From CAVSRC01 sp963743015 (GTDB taxonomy: Bacteria > Pseudomonadota > Alphaproteobacteria > Rhizobiales > Kaistiaceae), in the NCBI GenBank assembly GCA_963743015.1, contig CAVUOD010000031.1, forward strand, positions 124,001-188,000: 64,000 bases of DNA. The letters are read 5' to 3'. Position numbers and translations under genes: made by a program. Positions 1-8,969 of the stretch are shown here, piece after piece (the first letter of the stretch is position 1; every line of letters starts with the position of its first letter). The notes under the pieces are model-generated. The model made no database searches and was not told where the DNA came from. It worked only from the letters and a program-made list of their open reading frames with translations.

Positions 1-195
1 GCGAATGTGGTCGCTGCCGATGCGACATTTGCCGAGCTCGGCCAGGTGATCGCCGGCACGGCACGCGGCCGCCGCGCCGCCGACGAGATCACGCTCTGCG
101 ACCTGACCGGCACCGGGGCGCAGGACACCGCCATTGCCACGCTTGCCGTCGTCCGTGCCCAGGCGGCCCGGGCCGGCACCATCTTCCGAACCTGA
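1..195 (+). CDS. eutC: Ornithine cyclodeaminase-family protein EutC, C-terminal end only
   Basis: Only the last 64 codons are in the window; the gene begins upstream. The visible end contains ELGQVIAG and ITLCDLTGTGAQDTAIA, the usual C-terminal motifs of the ornithine cyclodeaminase/mu-crystallin family, an NAD-dependent fold. In ectoine degradation EutC is an accessory enzyme of the pathway, encoded just before the ectoine hydrolase and the N-acetyl-diaminobutyrate deacetylase. The next two genes, 8 bp and about 19 bp apart, are exactly those. The family call is from visible motifs; the specific EutC role is inferred from context. Confidence 0.8.
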   Translation, partial: ANVVAADATFAELGQVIAGTARGRRAADEITLCDLTGTGAQDTAIATLAVVRAQAARAGTIFRT

Positions 196-203
196 GGCAC
201 GCC

Positions 204-1385
204 ATGCCCGACGTCCCGCTGAACTTCACCCGACAGGAATATGCCGACCGGCTCGCTCGCACGCGGCGTGCCATGGAGGCCCGCGGTATCGACACGCTGA
301 TCGTCTCCGACCCGTCCAACATGGCCTGGCTCACCGGCTATGACGGCTGGTCGTTCTACGTCCATCAGGGCGTGGTGGTGCCGCCGGATGGCGACCCGGT
401 CTGGTGGGGCCGCTCGCAGGATGTGCAGGGGGCGCTGCGCACGGTCTACATGGGTGCCGACCGCATCCTCGGCTATCCCGACAACTATGTGCAGTCGAGC
501 GAGCGCCATCCCATGCAGGTTCTCGCCGCGCAGTTGTCCGAGCGCGGCTGGGGCAAGGGCGCCATCGGCGTCGAGATGGACAATTACTGGTTCTCCGCCG
601 CCGCCTTCGCCACGCTGCAGCGGGAGCTGCCCAATGCCCGCTTCGTCGATGCCACCGCGCTCGTCAACTGGCAGCGCGCGGTGAAGAGCCCGCAGGAACT
701 CGACTATATGCGCATCGCCGGCAGGATCGTCTCGGCCATGCACGAATACATCGTCGAGACGGTCGAGCCGGGCATGCGCAAATGCGACCTCGTCGCCGGC
801 ATCACCAGCGTCGGCACGCGCGGCGTCGATGGCCATGGCGGCGACTATCCGGCGATCGTGCCGCTGATCCCGTCGGGGTCGGATGCCGCGGCGCCGCACC
901 TCACCTGGGACGACAAGCCGTTCAGAAAAGGCGAGGGGACCTTCTTCGAGGTCGCCGGCTGCTATCACCGCTATCATTGCCCGCTGTCGCGCACGGTCTT
1001 TCTCGGGCAGCCGACACAGACCTTCCTCGACGCCGAAAAGGCGATCCTGGAAGGCATGCAGGCGGGGCTCGAAAAGGCGCGCGCCGGCAATGTCTGCGAG
1101 GATATCGCCAATGCCTTCTTCGCCGTGCTCAAGCGCTACGGTATCGTCAAGGACAACCGCACCGGCTACCCGATCGGGCTGTCCTATCCGCCCGACTGGG
1201 GCGAGCGCACGATGAGCCTGCGCCCAGGCGACCGCACCGAGCTCAAGCCCGGCATGACCTTCCATTTCATGACCGGCCTGTGGATGGAGGACTGGGGCTT
1301 CGAGATCACCGAATCCATCGCCATCACCGATCGCGCGCCGGAACTGCTCGCCGACGTTCCGCGCAAGCTCTTCGTCAAGCCATAG
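204..1385 (+). CDS. doeA: Ectoine hydrolase DoeA (EutD), M24 peptidase fold
   Basis: The 393-residue protein has the two-domain build of creatinase/prolidase-type M24 proteins: an N-terminal domain (about 1-155) and a pita-bread domain with HLTWDD, FFEVAGCYHRYHCPLSRTV and FEITESIAI. DoeA opens the ectoine ring to N-acetyl-diaminobutyrate in the cytoplasm, letting the osmolyte serve as carbon and nitrogen source. The length is normal for DoeA. It sits between the eutC end and doeB in the known eutC-D-E order, with short gaps that imply one transcript. No frame damage is seen. Confidence 0.88.
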   Translation: MPDVPLNFTRQEYADRLARTRRAMEARGIDTLIVSDPSNMAWLTGYDGWSFYVHQGVVVPPDGDPVWWGRSQDVQGALRTVYMGADRILGYPDNYVQSSERHPMQVLAAQLSERGWGKGAIGVEMDNYWFSAAAFATLQRELPNARFVDATALVNWQRAVKSPQELDYMRIAGRIVSAMHEYIVETVEPGMRKCDLVAGITSVGTRGVDGHGGDYPAIVPLIPSGSDAAAPHLTWDDKPFRKGEGTFFEVAGCYHRYHCPLSRTVFLGQPTQTFLDAEKAILEGMQAGLEKARAGNVCEDIANAFFAVLKRYGIVKDNRTGYPIGLSYPPDWGERTMSLRPGDRTELKPGMTFHFMTGLWMEDWGFEITESIAITDRAPELLADVPRKLFVKP

Positions 1386-1395
1386 GTGAGAGGCC

Positions 1396-2404
1396 ATGGA
1401 CGGCAAGACCCTGAAGCCATCGCCGATCTCCGCCACCGTCGATTACGCCGCAGACGGCGTGCAGCACGGCTTCCTGCGCCTGCCCCACAGCCGCGACGAT
1501 TCCGCCTGGGGCTCGGTGATGATCCCGATCACGGTGGTGAAGAATGGCGACGGGCCGACGGCGCTTGTCACCGGCGCCAATCACGGCGACGAATACGAGG
1601 GGCCGCTGGCGCTCTTCGATCTCGCCAATACGCTCAAGCCCGAGCAAATCAGCGGCCGCGTCATCATCGTCCCGGCGATGAACTATCCGGCCTTCCGTGC
1701 CGGCACGCGCACCTCGCCGATCGACGGCGGCAACCTCAACCGCACATTCCCGGGCAGGCCGGACGGCACCGTCACCGAGAAGATCGCCGACTATTTCGCC
1801 CGCGTCCTGCTGCCGCTGGCGACCCATGTGCTCGATTTCCATTCCGGCGGGCGCACGCTGGAGTTCCTGCCCTTCGCCGCCGCCCATGTGCTCGACGACA
1901 AGATGCAGGAGGACAAGTGCTTCGCCGCGGTCAAGGCGTTCGGCGCGCCCTATTCCATGCGCATGCTGGAGATCGACGCGGCCGGCATGTACGACACCGC
2001 CGCCGAAAGCCTCGGCCGCGTCTTCGTCACCACCGAGCTTGCCGGCGGCGGCACCAGCACGCCGGCCACCGTCGCCATTGCCCGCCGCGGCCTCGCCAAT
2101 TTCCTCGTCCATTGCGGCATCCTTTCCGGCGTGGTGGAGCCGGCGGAAACCGTGTGGCTCGACATGCCGTCGAGTGACTGCTTCGTCTTTTCGGAGGACG
2201 ACGGCGTCGTCGAAACGCTGGTCGAACTCGGCGGCGAAGTGACCCGTGGCCAGCCTCTGGCGCGCATCTATCCGGCTCGGCCGCACCGGCGTCGCGCCGA
2301 CCGTGCTTTCCGCCCGCATGGACGGCATCCTCGCCGCCCGCCATTTCCCCGGCCTGATCAAGTGCGGCGATTGCGCCGCCGTGGTGGCGACCGTGGTCGA
2401 CTAG
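1396..2404 (+). CDS. doeB: N2-acetyl-L-2,4-diaminobutanoate deacetylase DoeB (EutE), frame broken near 2274
   Basis: DoeB removes the acetyl group from the product of DoeA. The protein belongs to the AstE/AspA zinc deacylases: GANHGDEYEGP (zinc His and Glu) and LDFHSGG (third zinc ligand) are visible. The reading frame is good to about residue 293 (ARIYP), then shifts. The expected end (GRTGVAP, RMDGILAARHFPGLIKCGD, AAVVATVVD) lies in the next frame and stops at 2404. Removing one base near 2272-2276 gives a 335-residue protein of normal length. Left uncorrected, the original frame runs on to 2454 with an arginine-rich tail. I regard the shift as a probable sequence error. Confidence 0.85.
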
Positions 2405-2472
2405 CGTCGGCCGCGCGCCGGCGCGGCCTGTTCAGGGGCGCGGGCTTCGGCTAGACAGACCGCCTTCAAGCC

Positions 2473-4299
2473 ATGGCCGCGCCCCTTCTCCTTCTCCAGG
2501 ATATCCACCTGACCTTCGGCAGCACGCCGCTGCTGGAGGGCGCCGAACTGTCCGTTTCTGCCGGCGAGCGGCTGTGCCTGGTCGGCCGCAACGGCACCGG
2601 CAAGTCGACGCTGCTCAGAATCGCCGCCGGGCTCACCGAGCCGGATGCCGGCACGCGCTTCCTGCAGCCCGGCACGACGGTGCGCTATCTGGCGCAGGAG
2701 CCGGATTTTGCCGGCTTCGCCAGCACGGAAGCCTTCGTTGCCGCCGGTCTCGGCCCCGGCGACGATCCGCACCGGGCGCGCCTGCTGCTGGAATCGCTCG
2801 ACCTCACCGGCTCGGAAGAGCCTCGCCGTCTCTCCGGCGGCGAGGGCCGGCGTGCGGCCCTGGCGCGGGCGCTGGCGCCCGACCCCGATATCCTGCTGCT
2901 CGACGAGCCGACCAACCATCTCGACATCGTCGCCATCGAGGCGCTGGAGGAGACGCTTGGCGCGGCGCGTTCGGCGATCGTCATGATCAGCCACGACCGC
3001 CGCTTCCTCGCCGATCTCGGCCGTGCCACGGTCTGGCTCGACCGCGGCATCACGCGGCGGCTGGAAAAGGGCTTCGCCGATTTCGAGACCTGGCGCGACG
3101 CAATCCTGGAAGAGGAGGAGCGCGACCGCCACAAGCTCGACCGCAGAATAGTGCGCGAGGAGGACTGGCTGCGCTACGGCGTCAGCGCGCGGCGTACGCG
3201 CAACCAGCGGCGGCTCGCCGCCCTCCACGATCTCAGGCGCGAACGCATCGACCGGCGGCGGAACGCGCCGCAGGGAACGGTCAACCTCGCCGCCCAGGAT
3301 GCCGGCCAGTCCGGCAGGCTGGTGATCGAGGCGAGGGGAATCGCCAAGCGCTACGGGGATCGCGCGATCGTGCGCGACCTGTCGCTGACCATCGAGCGCG
3401 GCGACCGGCTGGGCATCGTCGGACCCAACGGCGCCGGCAAGACGACGCTCATCAACCTGCTGACCGGCGCGCTTGCGCCCGATTCGGGCACGGTGCGCCT
3501 GGGTACCAACCTCGCCATCGCCACACTCGACCAGTCCCGCGAGAGCCTCGACCCGGAGGCGACCGTGACCTCGGTGCTTACCGAAGGGCGTGGCGACACG
3601 GTGCTCATCAACGGCCAGCCGCGCCATGTGGTCGGCTACATGAAGGACTTCCTGTTCCGCCCCGAACAGGCGCGCACGCCGCTGAAGGCGCTGTCGGGGG
3701 GCGAGCGCGGCCGGCTGATGCTCGCCCGCGCGCTCGCCCAACCGTCCAACCTGCTGGTCCTCGACGAGCCGACCAACGATCTCGACCTGGAAACCCTCGA
3801 TCTCCTGCAGGAGATGCTTGCCGGCTATGCCGGAACCCTGCTCCTGGTCAGCCACGACCGCGACTTTCTCGATCGTGTGGCGACCTCGGTGGTCGCCTCC
3901 GACGGCGACGGCGCCTGGATCGAATATGCCGGCGGCTATTCCGACATGGTGGCGCAACGCGGCACTGGCATCGGCAAGCGGGTGGCGGAACGCTCCGCGT
4001 CCGAGCCGGCGGCGGAGCGGCCGGCGAAGCAGCCGGCTGAACCGCGCCAGCAATCGCGGCGGAAGCTCAGCTTCGCCGATCAGCATGCCTTGAAGACGCT
4101 GCCCGGCAGGATCGACGCGCTTCATGGCGAGATCAGCCGGTTGGAGGGCGTGCTTTCCGACAGCGATCTCTACGCCCGCGATCCGAAGGCGTTTGCCGAG
4201 GCAGGTGCGGCGCTGGAGGTGGCGCAAAGGGAAGCGGCCGAAGCCGAAGAGGCCTGGCTCAACGCCGAACTCCGACGCGAGGAAATCGAAGGAAGCTGA
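2473..4299 (+). CDS. uup: ABC-F family ATPase Uup
   Basis: The 608-residue protein has two ABC ATPase domains and no membrane segments. Walker A motifs are GRNGTGKST (about residue 38) and GPNGAGKTT (about 318); each half has a signature LSGGE and a DEPTN Walker B. A charged linker lies between the domains, and a C-terminal coiled coil (about 540-608) is typical of Uup. ABC-F proteins act on ribosomes or, for Uup, on branched DNA intermediates; they do not transport. The ATG at 2473 begins just before the conserved LLLLQDIHLTFG. It converges with the kinase gene on the other strand, with a 9-bp gap. Confidence 0.88.
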   Translation: MAAPLLLLQDIHLTFGSTPLLEGAELSVSAGERLCLVGRNGTGKSTLLRIAAGLTEPDAGTRFLQPGTTVRYLAQEPDFAGFASTEAFVAAGLGPGDDPHRARLLLESLDLTGSEEPRRLSGGEGRRAALARALAPDPDILLLDEPTNHLDIVAIEALEETLGAARSAIVMISHDRRFLADLGRATVWLDRGITRRLEKGFADFETWRDAILEEEERDRHKLDRRIVREEDWLRYGVSARRTRNQRRLAALHDLRRERIDRRRNAPQGTVNLAAQDAGQSGRLVIEARGIAKRYGDRAIVRDLSLTIERGDRLGIVGPNGAGKTTLINLLTGALAPDSGTVRLGTNLAIATLDQSRESLDPEATVTSVLTEGRGDTVLINGQPRHVVGYMKDFLFRPEQARTPLKALSGGERGRLMLARALAQPSNLLVLDEPTNDLDLETLDLLQEMLAGYAGTLLLVSHDRDFLDRVATSVVASDGDGAWIEYAGGYSDMVAQRGTGIGKRVAERSASEPAAERPAKQPAEPRQQSRRKLSFADQHALKTLPGRIDALHGEISRLEGVLSDSDLYARDPKAFAEAGAALEVAQREAAEAEEAWLNAELRREEIEGS

Positions 4300-4308
4300 A
4301 CGCACCCG

Positions 4309-5679
4309 TCAGGATGCCGCCAGGCGGTGCCAGGTGTCGGCGTAGGCGGACAGGTCGATGGCAAGCGGCGTGACCGGCGCTTCGTCTTTCGGCCTGGCAG
4401 CAGCCTGCGGCCCTTCGGCGAGCAGGGCGCTCCCGTCGACGGTGCCGGTGGCGTCGGGCACGGCCAGGATCGGACGCGGAATGCGCTGGGCGAGGGCTGC
4501 GAGCAGAAGCCGGTTGCGCGCAAACGGTCCCTCGACGATGGCCGGTCCGTCGGCGCCGGCCAGCGCCATGCAGGTCTCGGTGACCAGCACCGCATAGAGG
4601 CTGGCGGCGGCCACCCGCATCCCCGGCGACAGGCCGGCGGGATCGATGGACCAGTGCCCTCGGCCCTTGCCGAAGGGGCCGGTGTCGGGGGCGAAGGTGG
4701 GCAGCGCCATGATCTTGTCGGCGACGACCTGCGCCACTTCGGCGTCCGTCGGTTCGGCATCGCTGCCATCGGCCAGGATGGCGAATTCGCGTCCGCCCAT
4801 GAAGCGCGCCGTCGGCACCAGGCGGCCGAGGGCATCGACATTGGCCAGGCAGTCGCGCGCCGCATCGAGCCGGTCGACGCTGCCGCCGGGCGCCATCACG
4901 ATGGTCCATGTGCCGGTGGAGAGCACCGTGAAGGGCGCGGGGCGGGTCAGCACGTGCGGCAGCAGGCTGGCATTGCTGTCGTGGATGCCGGCGACGACGC
5001 GGGCTGTCGGCGCGATGCCGGTGCGCTGCGCGATCTCGGGCGTGACGGTTCCGACCGTGTCCCATGCCTTGACCAGGGGCGGGAACAGGCGGTCCCAGCC
5101 TTCGCTGACCGCAAGCTGCGAATAGGTGGCGGTGCGCGGCGCCCACAGGTCGGTATGGCAGCCGAGCGAGGTGACTTCGGCCGCCTTGCGGCCGGTCAGC
5201 CGCCATGCCCAGTATTGCGGATAGGGCAGGATGGTCTCGGTCCTGGCGAATGCGTCCGGGAACTTGCGGCTCTGCCAGAAGAGCTGGCGGCCGGCATTGA
5301 GGCCGTAGGGAAGATCGGGGGTCAGGGTCTCGGAAAAGTCGCCGCGTGCCCGGCCATAGGCGTCGTTGATCTCTTCCGGGCCGTCATACTCGTAGTCGAG
5401 GATCGGCAGGACCAGTTCGTCGCCGGCGACGAGCGCGAAGCCGGCGCCGTGGGTGGTGACCGAGATCGTCGCGATCGCGCTCTGGCGGGCGAAGACCGCA
5501 AGACCGTCAAGGATCCATTGCCACAGGGCGTCCGTGTCGAAATGCGGATAGGCACCGTCGGTCCGCACGGTAGTGGCGGTGGTGCGCACGGCGGTCACGG
5601 TGTGGGTTTCGGGGTCGACCAGCGCCAGCTTGGCGTTCGACTTGCCGATGTCGATGACGACGATGTCAGGCTTGCTCAC
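4309..5679 (-). CDS. FGGY-family carbohydrate kinase, probable rhamnose/rhamnulose kinase
   Basis: The 456-residue protein has the FGGY-kinase layout: an N-terminal phosphate motif VVIDIGKSNAKLALVD, a middle segment GIHDSNASLLPHVL and a C-terminal TGTWTIVMAPGG. It would phosphorylate a sugar in the cytoplasm. The start is a GTG at 5679. It lies 57 bp downstream of the DeoR regulator on the same strand, opposite the fused rhamnulose-phosphate aldolase, which resembles the rhaR-rhaK part of rhizobial rhamnose loci. The exact substrate cannot be read from the sequence; a fuculose or related kinase is an alternative. Confidence 0.7.
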   Translation of the reverse strand: MSKPDIVVIDIGKSNAKLALVDPETHTVTAVRTTATTVRTDGAYPHFDTDALWQWILDGLAVFARQSAIATISVTTHGAGFALVAGDELVLPILDYEYDGPEEINDAYGRARGDFSETLTPDLPYGLNAGRQLFWQSRKFPDAFARTETILPYPQYWAWRLTGRKAAEVTSLGCHTDLWAPRTATYSQLAVSEGWDRLFPPLVKAWDTVGTVTPEIAQRTGIAPTARVVAGIHDSNASLLPHVLTRPAPFTVLSTGTWTIVMAPGGSVDRLDAARDCLANVDALGRLVPTARFMGGREFAILADGSDAEPTDAEVAQVVADKIMALPTFAPDTGPFGKGRGHWSIDPAGLSPGMRVAAASLYAVLVTETCMALAGADGPAIVEGPFARNRLLLAALAQRIPRPILAVPDATGTVDGSALLAEGPQAAARPKDEAPVTPLAIDLSAYADTWHRLAAS

Positions 5680-5736
5680 GCTCTGTCATTCCATATGGGC
5701 TTGGTTACATGCACCGCCTGGTGTGGATCGCCTGCC

Positions 5737-6546
5737 TCATGCCGCCGACGATGACGTCTTGCCTTCGCCGGCCTCCCGCGCGGCGACGATGAGACGTATT
5801 CCCGCCTGTTCGATGAACTTGGCATCCCGGGTGGAAACGCCGTCGTCGGTGATGACGGTGTGGACGCGTTCGAGCGGGCACAGGATGAGGCTCGAACGGT
5901 TCTGGAACTTGGACGAATCGACCAGCAGAACCAGCTCCTCGGCCTGGTTGATCAGCTTCTGCTCGGCCTGGATGAGCAGCGGGTCGCCCTCCATCACGCC
6001 GATCGGGCTGATGCCGCGGGCGCTCATGAACATGCGCTGGGCGAAGAAGTTGCGGGTGACGTCGTTGTCGAAGGGGCTGAGGATGATGCTCTGTTCGCGG
6101 TAGATGGCGCCGCCGGGCACGGTGATCGTGTTCTTCGAGTTGCGCAGGAGATGCTCGGCGATGGCGAACGAGTTGGTCAGGATCTGCATCCGCCGGCGGG
6201 CGAGGTGGTGGACCATCTGAAAGGTGGTCGTGCCGCCGTTGATGATGATCGAGCCGCCGTCGGCGCACAGCTCCACCGCGGCGCGGGCGATGGCGCGCTT
6301 CTTGTCGGCATTGACCACCTCGTTGACCGAGAACGGCCGTCCGGCGATGCCGACCACCTGTGGCGGGTTGAGCGCCTCGGCGCCGCCGCGCACGCGGCGC
6401 AGCCGGCTGGCGACGTGCAGGGCGCCGATGTCGCGCCGGATCGTCGCCTCGGAAGCGCCGGTCAGTTCGACCAGTTCGGCAACCGTGACCACCGGCTTCT
6501 CGGCAACTTCGCTGAGGATGATGCGATGGCGCTCGATTTCGTGCAT
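5737..6546 (-). CDS. DeoR-family transcriptional regulator of the rhamnose locus
   Basis: The 269-residue protein begins at the ATG at 6546 (MHEIERHRIILS), the canonical DeoR N-terminus; a longer frame to 6591 adds residues not typical of the family. It has a DeoR helix-turn-helix (VAELVELTGASEATIRRDIGAL) and a sugar-phosphate sensing domain with INGGTTTFQMVHHL and VDSSKF. Regulators of this type usually repress until a sugar phosphate binds. It shares a strand with the kinase and is divergent from the aldolase/dehydrogenase, and the intergenic region carries a pair of inverted 9-mers that could be its operators. Confidence 0.85.
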   Translation of the reverse strand: MHEIERHRIILSEVAEKPVVTVAELVELTGASEATIRRDIGALHVASRLRRVRGGAEALNPPQVVGIAGRPFSVNEVVNADKKRAIARAAVELCADGGSIIINGGTTTFQMVHHLARRRMQILTNSFAIAEHLLRNSKNTITVPGGAIYREQSIILSPFDNDVTRNFFAQRMFMSARGISPIGVMEGDPLLIQAEQKLINQAEELVLLVDSSKFQNRSSLILCPLERVHTVITDDGVSTRDAKFIEQAGIRLIVAAREAGEGKTSSSAA

Positions 6547-6585
6547 TGCCCCTCTCGCGGGAAGCATCGCCAGGAATTCCCAAGG

Positions 6586-6679
6586 TGTCAATCATAAACC
6601 GTCATTTCCGATAATGTTGCGCTGCACATAGGCGGATTTGCCCTGCGCTATGCTTGGATGTGAGCGCTTTTGATTGACA
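6586..6679. promoter_or_regulatory. Divergent promoter region with inverted TGTCAATCA sites, candidate DeoR operators
   Basis: TGTCAATCA occurs at 6586-6594 and its exact reverse complement TGATTGACA at 6671-6679, one copy near each of two divergent genes. Related words TTGATCGATA and TTGATCGAAA lie upstream of the second RhaD gene (9887-9906). A LacI-like half palindrome AGCGCTTTT (about 6664-6672) overlaps the right-hand copy. The role as operator is inferred from position and repetition. Confidence 0.45.
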
Positions 6680-6755
6680 TTTGGGCAGTTTCTGCGAAAC
6701 CATGCAATGCCGCCGCAGCCGGCGCCGCCGTCCAACCCGAAAAAAGCCGAGCCGA

Positions 6756-8855
6756 ATGATCGCACCAACCGACAATCGTCTTCTCGTCAGCCGCTGGGAC
6801 GATACCCATGCCGCCACGCTGACCCCGCCCGAGCTTCTGCTCTACCGGTCGAATCTCCTGGGGTCCGACCTGCGCATCACCAATTTCGGCGGGGGCAATA
6901 CCTCGGCCAAGCTCGTCGAGCGCGATCCGCTCACCGGCGAGGATGTCACGGTCCTCTGGGTGAAGGGATCCGGCGGCGACCTCGGCTCGATGAAGCTCGA
7001 CGGCTTCGCCACGCTCTATCAGGAGAAGCTCGACGGGCTGAAGGGGCTCTATCGCGGGCCGGATCACGAAGACGAGATGGTCGGCTACCTGCCGCACTGC
7101 ACCTTCGACCTCAATCCGCGCGCCGCATCGATCGATACGCCGCTGCACGGTTTCCTGCCCTATGCCCATGTCGATCACATGCATCCCGATGCTGTGATCG
7201 CCATTGCCGCGTCGAAGAACTCGCGCGCCCTGACGCAGGAGATCTTCGGCGACGCCGTCGGCTGGCTGCCGTGGCGGCGACCGGGATTCGAACTCGGCCT
7301 GATGCTGGAAACGTTCGCGCGCGAGAATCCGCAGGCCATCGGCGTGGTGCTCGAAAGCCACGGCCTGTTCACCTGGGGGCAGGACGGCCGCGCCTGCTAC
7401 GAGACGACGATTGCCACCATCAACAAGGCGATCGCCTGGCTGGCCGAGAAGGAAGCCGCACTCGGCAAGGCGGTCTTCGGCGGCGCCGTGAGCGATGCCG
7501 AGGCGCCCGAGGCGCGCAGGGCGACGGCCAACGCGCTGATGGTCGCGATCCGCGGCATGATCGGCGGCGAGGAGAACAAGCTCGGTCATTTCGACGACGA
7601 TCCGGCGGTCCTCGAATTCGTCAATTCGAAGCGCCTCGGCGAGCTGGCGGCGCTCGGCACCTCCTGTCCCGATCATTTCCTGCGGACCAAGATCCGCCCG
7701 CTGGTGGTCGACTATGCCGGCGATGTCGAGGCGACGCTTGCCGGCCTCAAGGGGGCAATCGCCGCCTTCCGCGACGACTATGCCGGCTATTACGAGCGCT
7801 GCAGGCGGGCCGACAGCCCGGCGATGCGCGATCCCAATCCGGTGGTCTATCTGGTGCCGCGGGTCGGCATGATCACTTTCGCGCGCGACAAGGCGACGGC
7901 GCGGATTGCCGCCGAATTCTACCGCAACGCCATCAACGTCATGCGCGGTGCTTCCTCGGTCGATACCTATGTCGGCCTGCCCGAGCAGGAGGCGTTCGAC
8001 ATCGAATACTGGCTGCTCGAGGAGGCCAAGCTCAAGCGCATGCCGAAGCGCAAGAGCCTTGCCGGCCGCGTGGCGCTGGTGACCGGCGGCGCCAACGGCA
8101 TCGGCCGGGCGAGCGCGGCCAAGCTGTTGGCCGAGGGAGCGGCCGTCGTGCTGGCCGACATCGACGAGAAGGCGCTGGCCGAGACGACAGCGGCGTTCGC
8201 CAAGGTCTACGGCAAGGACAATGTCCGCGGCTTCACCATGGACGTCACCGACGAGGCAGCGGTCATCGGTGCGTTCGCCGACGCCGTCGGCGCCTATGGC
8301 GGCCTCGATATCCTGGTCTCCAATGCCGGCATCTCGTCGGCCTCGCCGATCGAGGATACGACGCTGGCCACCTGGACCCGCATCATGGACATCCTGTCGA
8401 CCGGCTATTTCCTGGTGTCGCGCGAGGCCTTCCGGGTGATGAAGCGGCAGGGCCTTGGCGGCTCCATCGTCTTCGTCGCCTCCAAGAACGGGCTTTCCGC
8501 CTCGGTCAATGCCTCGGCCTATTCGACCGCCAAGGCGGCGGAAATCCACCTCGCCCGCGGTCTGGCGCTGGAAGGCGCCGGGCTCGGCATCCGCGCCAAT
8601 GTGGTGAACCCGGATGCGGTCCTGCGCGGCTCGACCATCTGGACGGGCGAGTGGCGCGAACAGCGTGCGGCGGCCTACAACATCAAGCCGGACGAGCTGG
8701 AGGAGCACTATCGCAAGCGCAGCATGCTCAAGCGCAGCGTGCTCCCCGAGGATGTCGCCGAGGCGGTCTATTTCCTCGCCTCGGATCTGTCGGCGAAGTC
8801 GACCGGCAACATCATCAATGTCGATGCGGGCAATGCGGTAAGCTTCGCGCGATAG
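6756..8855 (+). CDS. rhaD: Bifunctional rhamnulose-1-phosphate aldolase / short-chain dehydrogenase
   Basis: The 699-residue fusion matches the length of the alphaproteobacterial bifunctional RhaD. Residues 1 to about 420 are a class II aldolase domain (TNFGGGNTSAK, DHMHPDAVIAI, ESHGLFTWG); from about 433 an SDR domain has TGGANGIG, SNAGIS and the YSTAK catalytic motif. It should split L-rhamnulose 1-phosphate into dihydroxyacetone phosphate and lactaldehyde and oxidise the lactaldehyde. The start at 6756 (MIAPTDNRLLVSRWDD) is chosen because the upstream residues are arginine-rich and not family-like. It is transcribed divergently from the DeoR regulator. Confidence 0.88.
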   Translation: MIAPTDNRLLVSRWDDTHAATLTPPELLLYRSNLLGSDLRITNFGGGNTSAKLVERDPLTGEDVTVLWVKGSGGDLGSMKLDGFATLYQEKLDGLKGLYRGPDHEDEMVGYLPHCTFDLNPRAASIDTPLHGFLPYAHVDHMHPDAVIAIAASKNSRALTQEIFGDAVGWLPWRRPGFELGLMLETFARENPQAIGVVLESHGLFTWGQDGRACYETTIATINKAIAWLAEKEAALGKAVFGGAVSDAEAPEARRATANALMVAIRGMIGGEENKLGHFDDDPAVLEFVNSKRLGELAALGTSCPDHFLRTKIRPLVVDYAGDVEATLAGLKGAIAAFRDDYAGYYERCRRADSPAMRDPNPVVYLVPRVGMITFARDKATARIAAEFYRNAINVMRGASSVDTYVGLPEQEAFDIEYWLLEEAKLKRMPKRKSLAGRVALVTGGANGIGRASAAKLLAEGAAVVLADIDEKALAETTAAFAKVYGKDNVRGFTMDVTDEAAVIGAFADAVGAYGGLDILVSNAGISSASPIEDTTLATWTRIMDILSTGYFLVSREAFRVMKRQGLGGSIVFVASKNGLSASVNASAYSTAKAAEIHLARGLALEGAGLGIRANVVNPDAVLRGSTIWTGEWREQRAAAYNIKPDELEEHYRKRSMLKRSVLPEDVAEAVYFLASDLSAKSTGNIINVDAGNAVSFAR

Positions 8856-8892
8856 GCATTCCCGGGAAAGGTGGCGGCATCGTCTGATCGGG

Positions 8893-8915
8893 CGGCGCCC
8901 GAGCCTCGGGCGCCG
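8893..8915. terminator. GC-rich hairpin between convergent rhaD genes
   Basis: CGGCGCCCG (8893-8901) pairs with CGGGCGCCG (8907-8915) around a five-base loop. It lies between the ends of two converging genes and could end transcription from both sides. There is no clear T run, so factor-independent strength is uncertain. Confidence 0.5.
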
Positions 8916-8969
8916 CTGCCCTCATAAATTGTCACAACCGCTCAAAAACGAGCGGCAGAAGCGCCCGGC

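Noticed and set aside
1375..2361. Long antisense frame opposite doeB and similar long frames opposite other genes
   Set aside because: High-GC codon use leaves long open antisense frames. Their translations are Arg/Gly/Asp-rich with no recognisable motifs, while the sense frames match known families.
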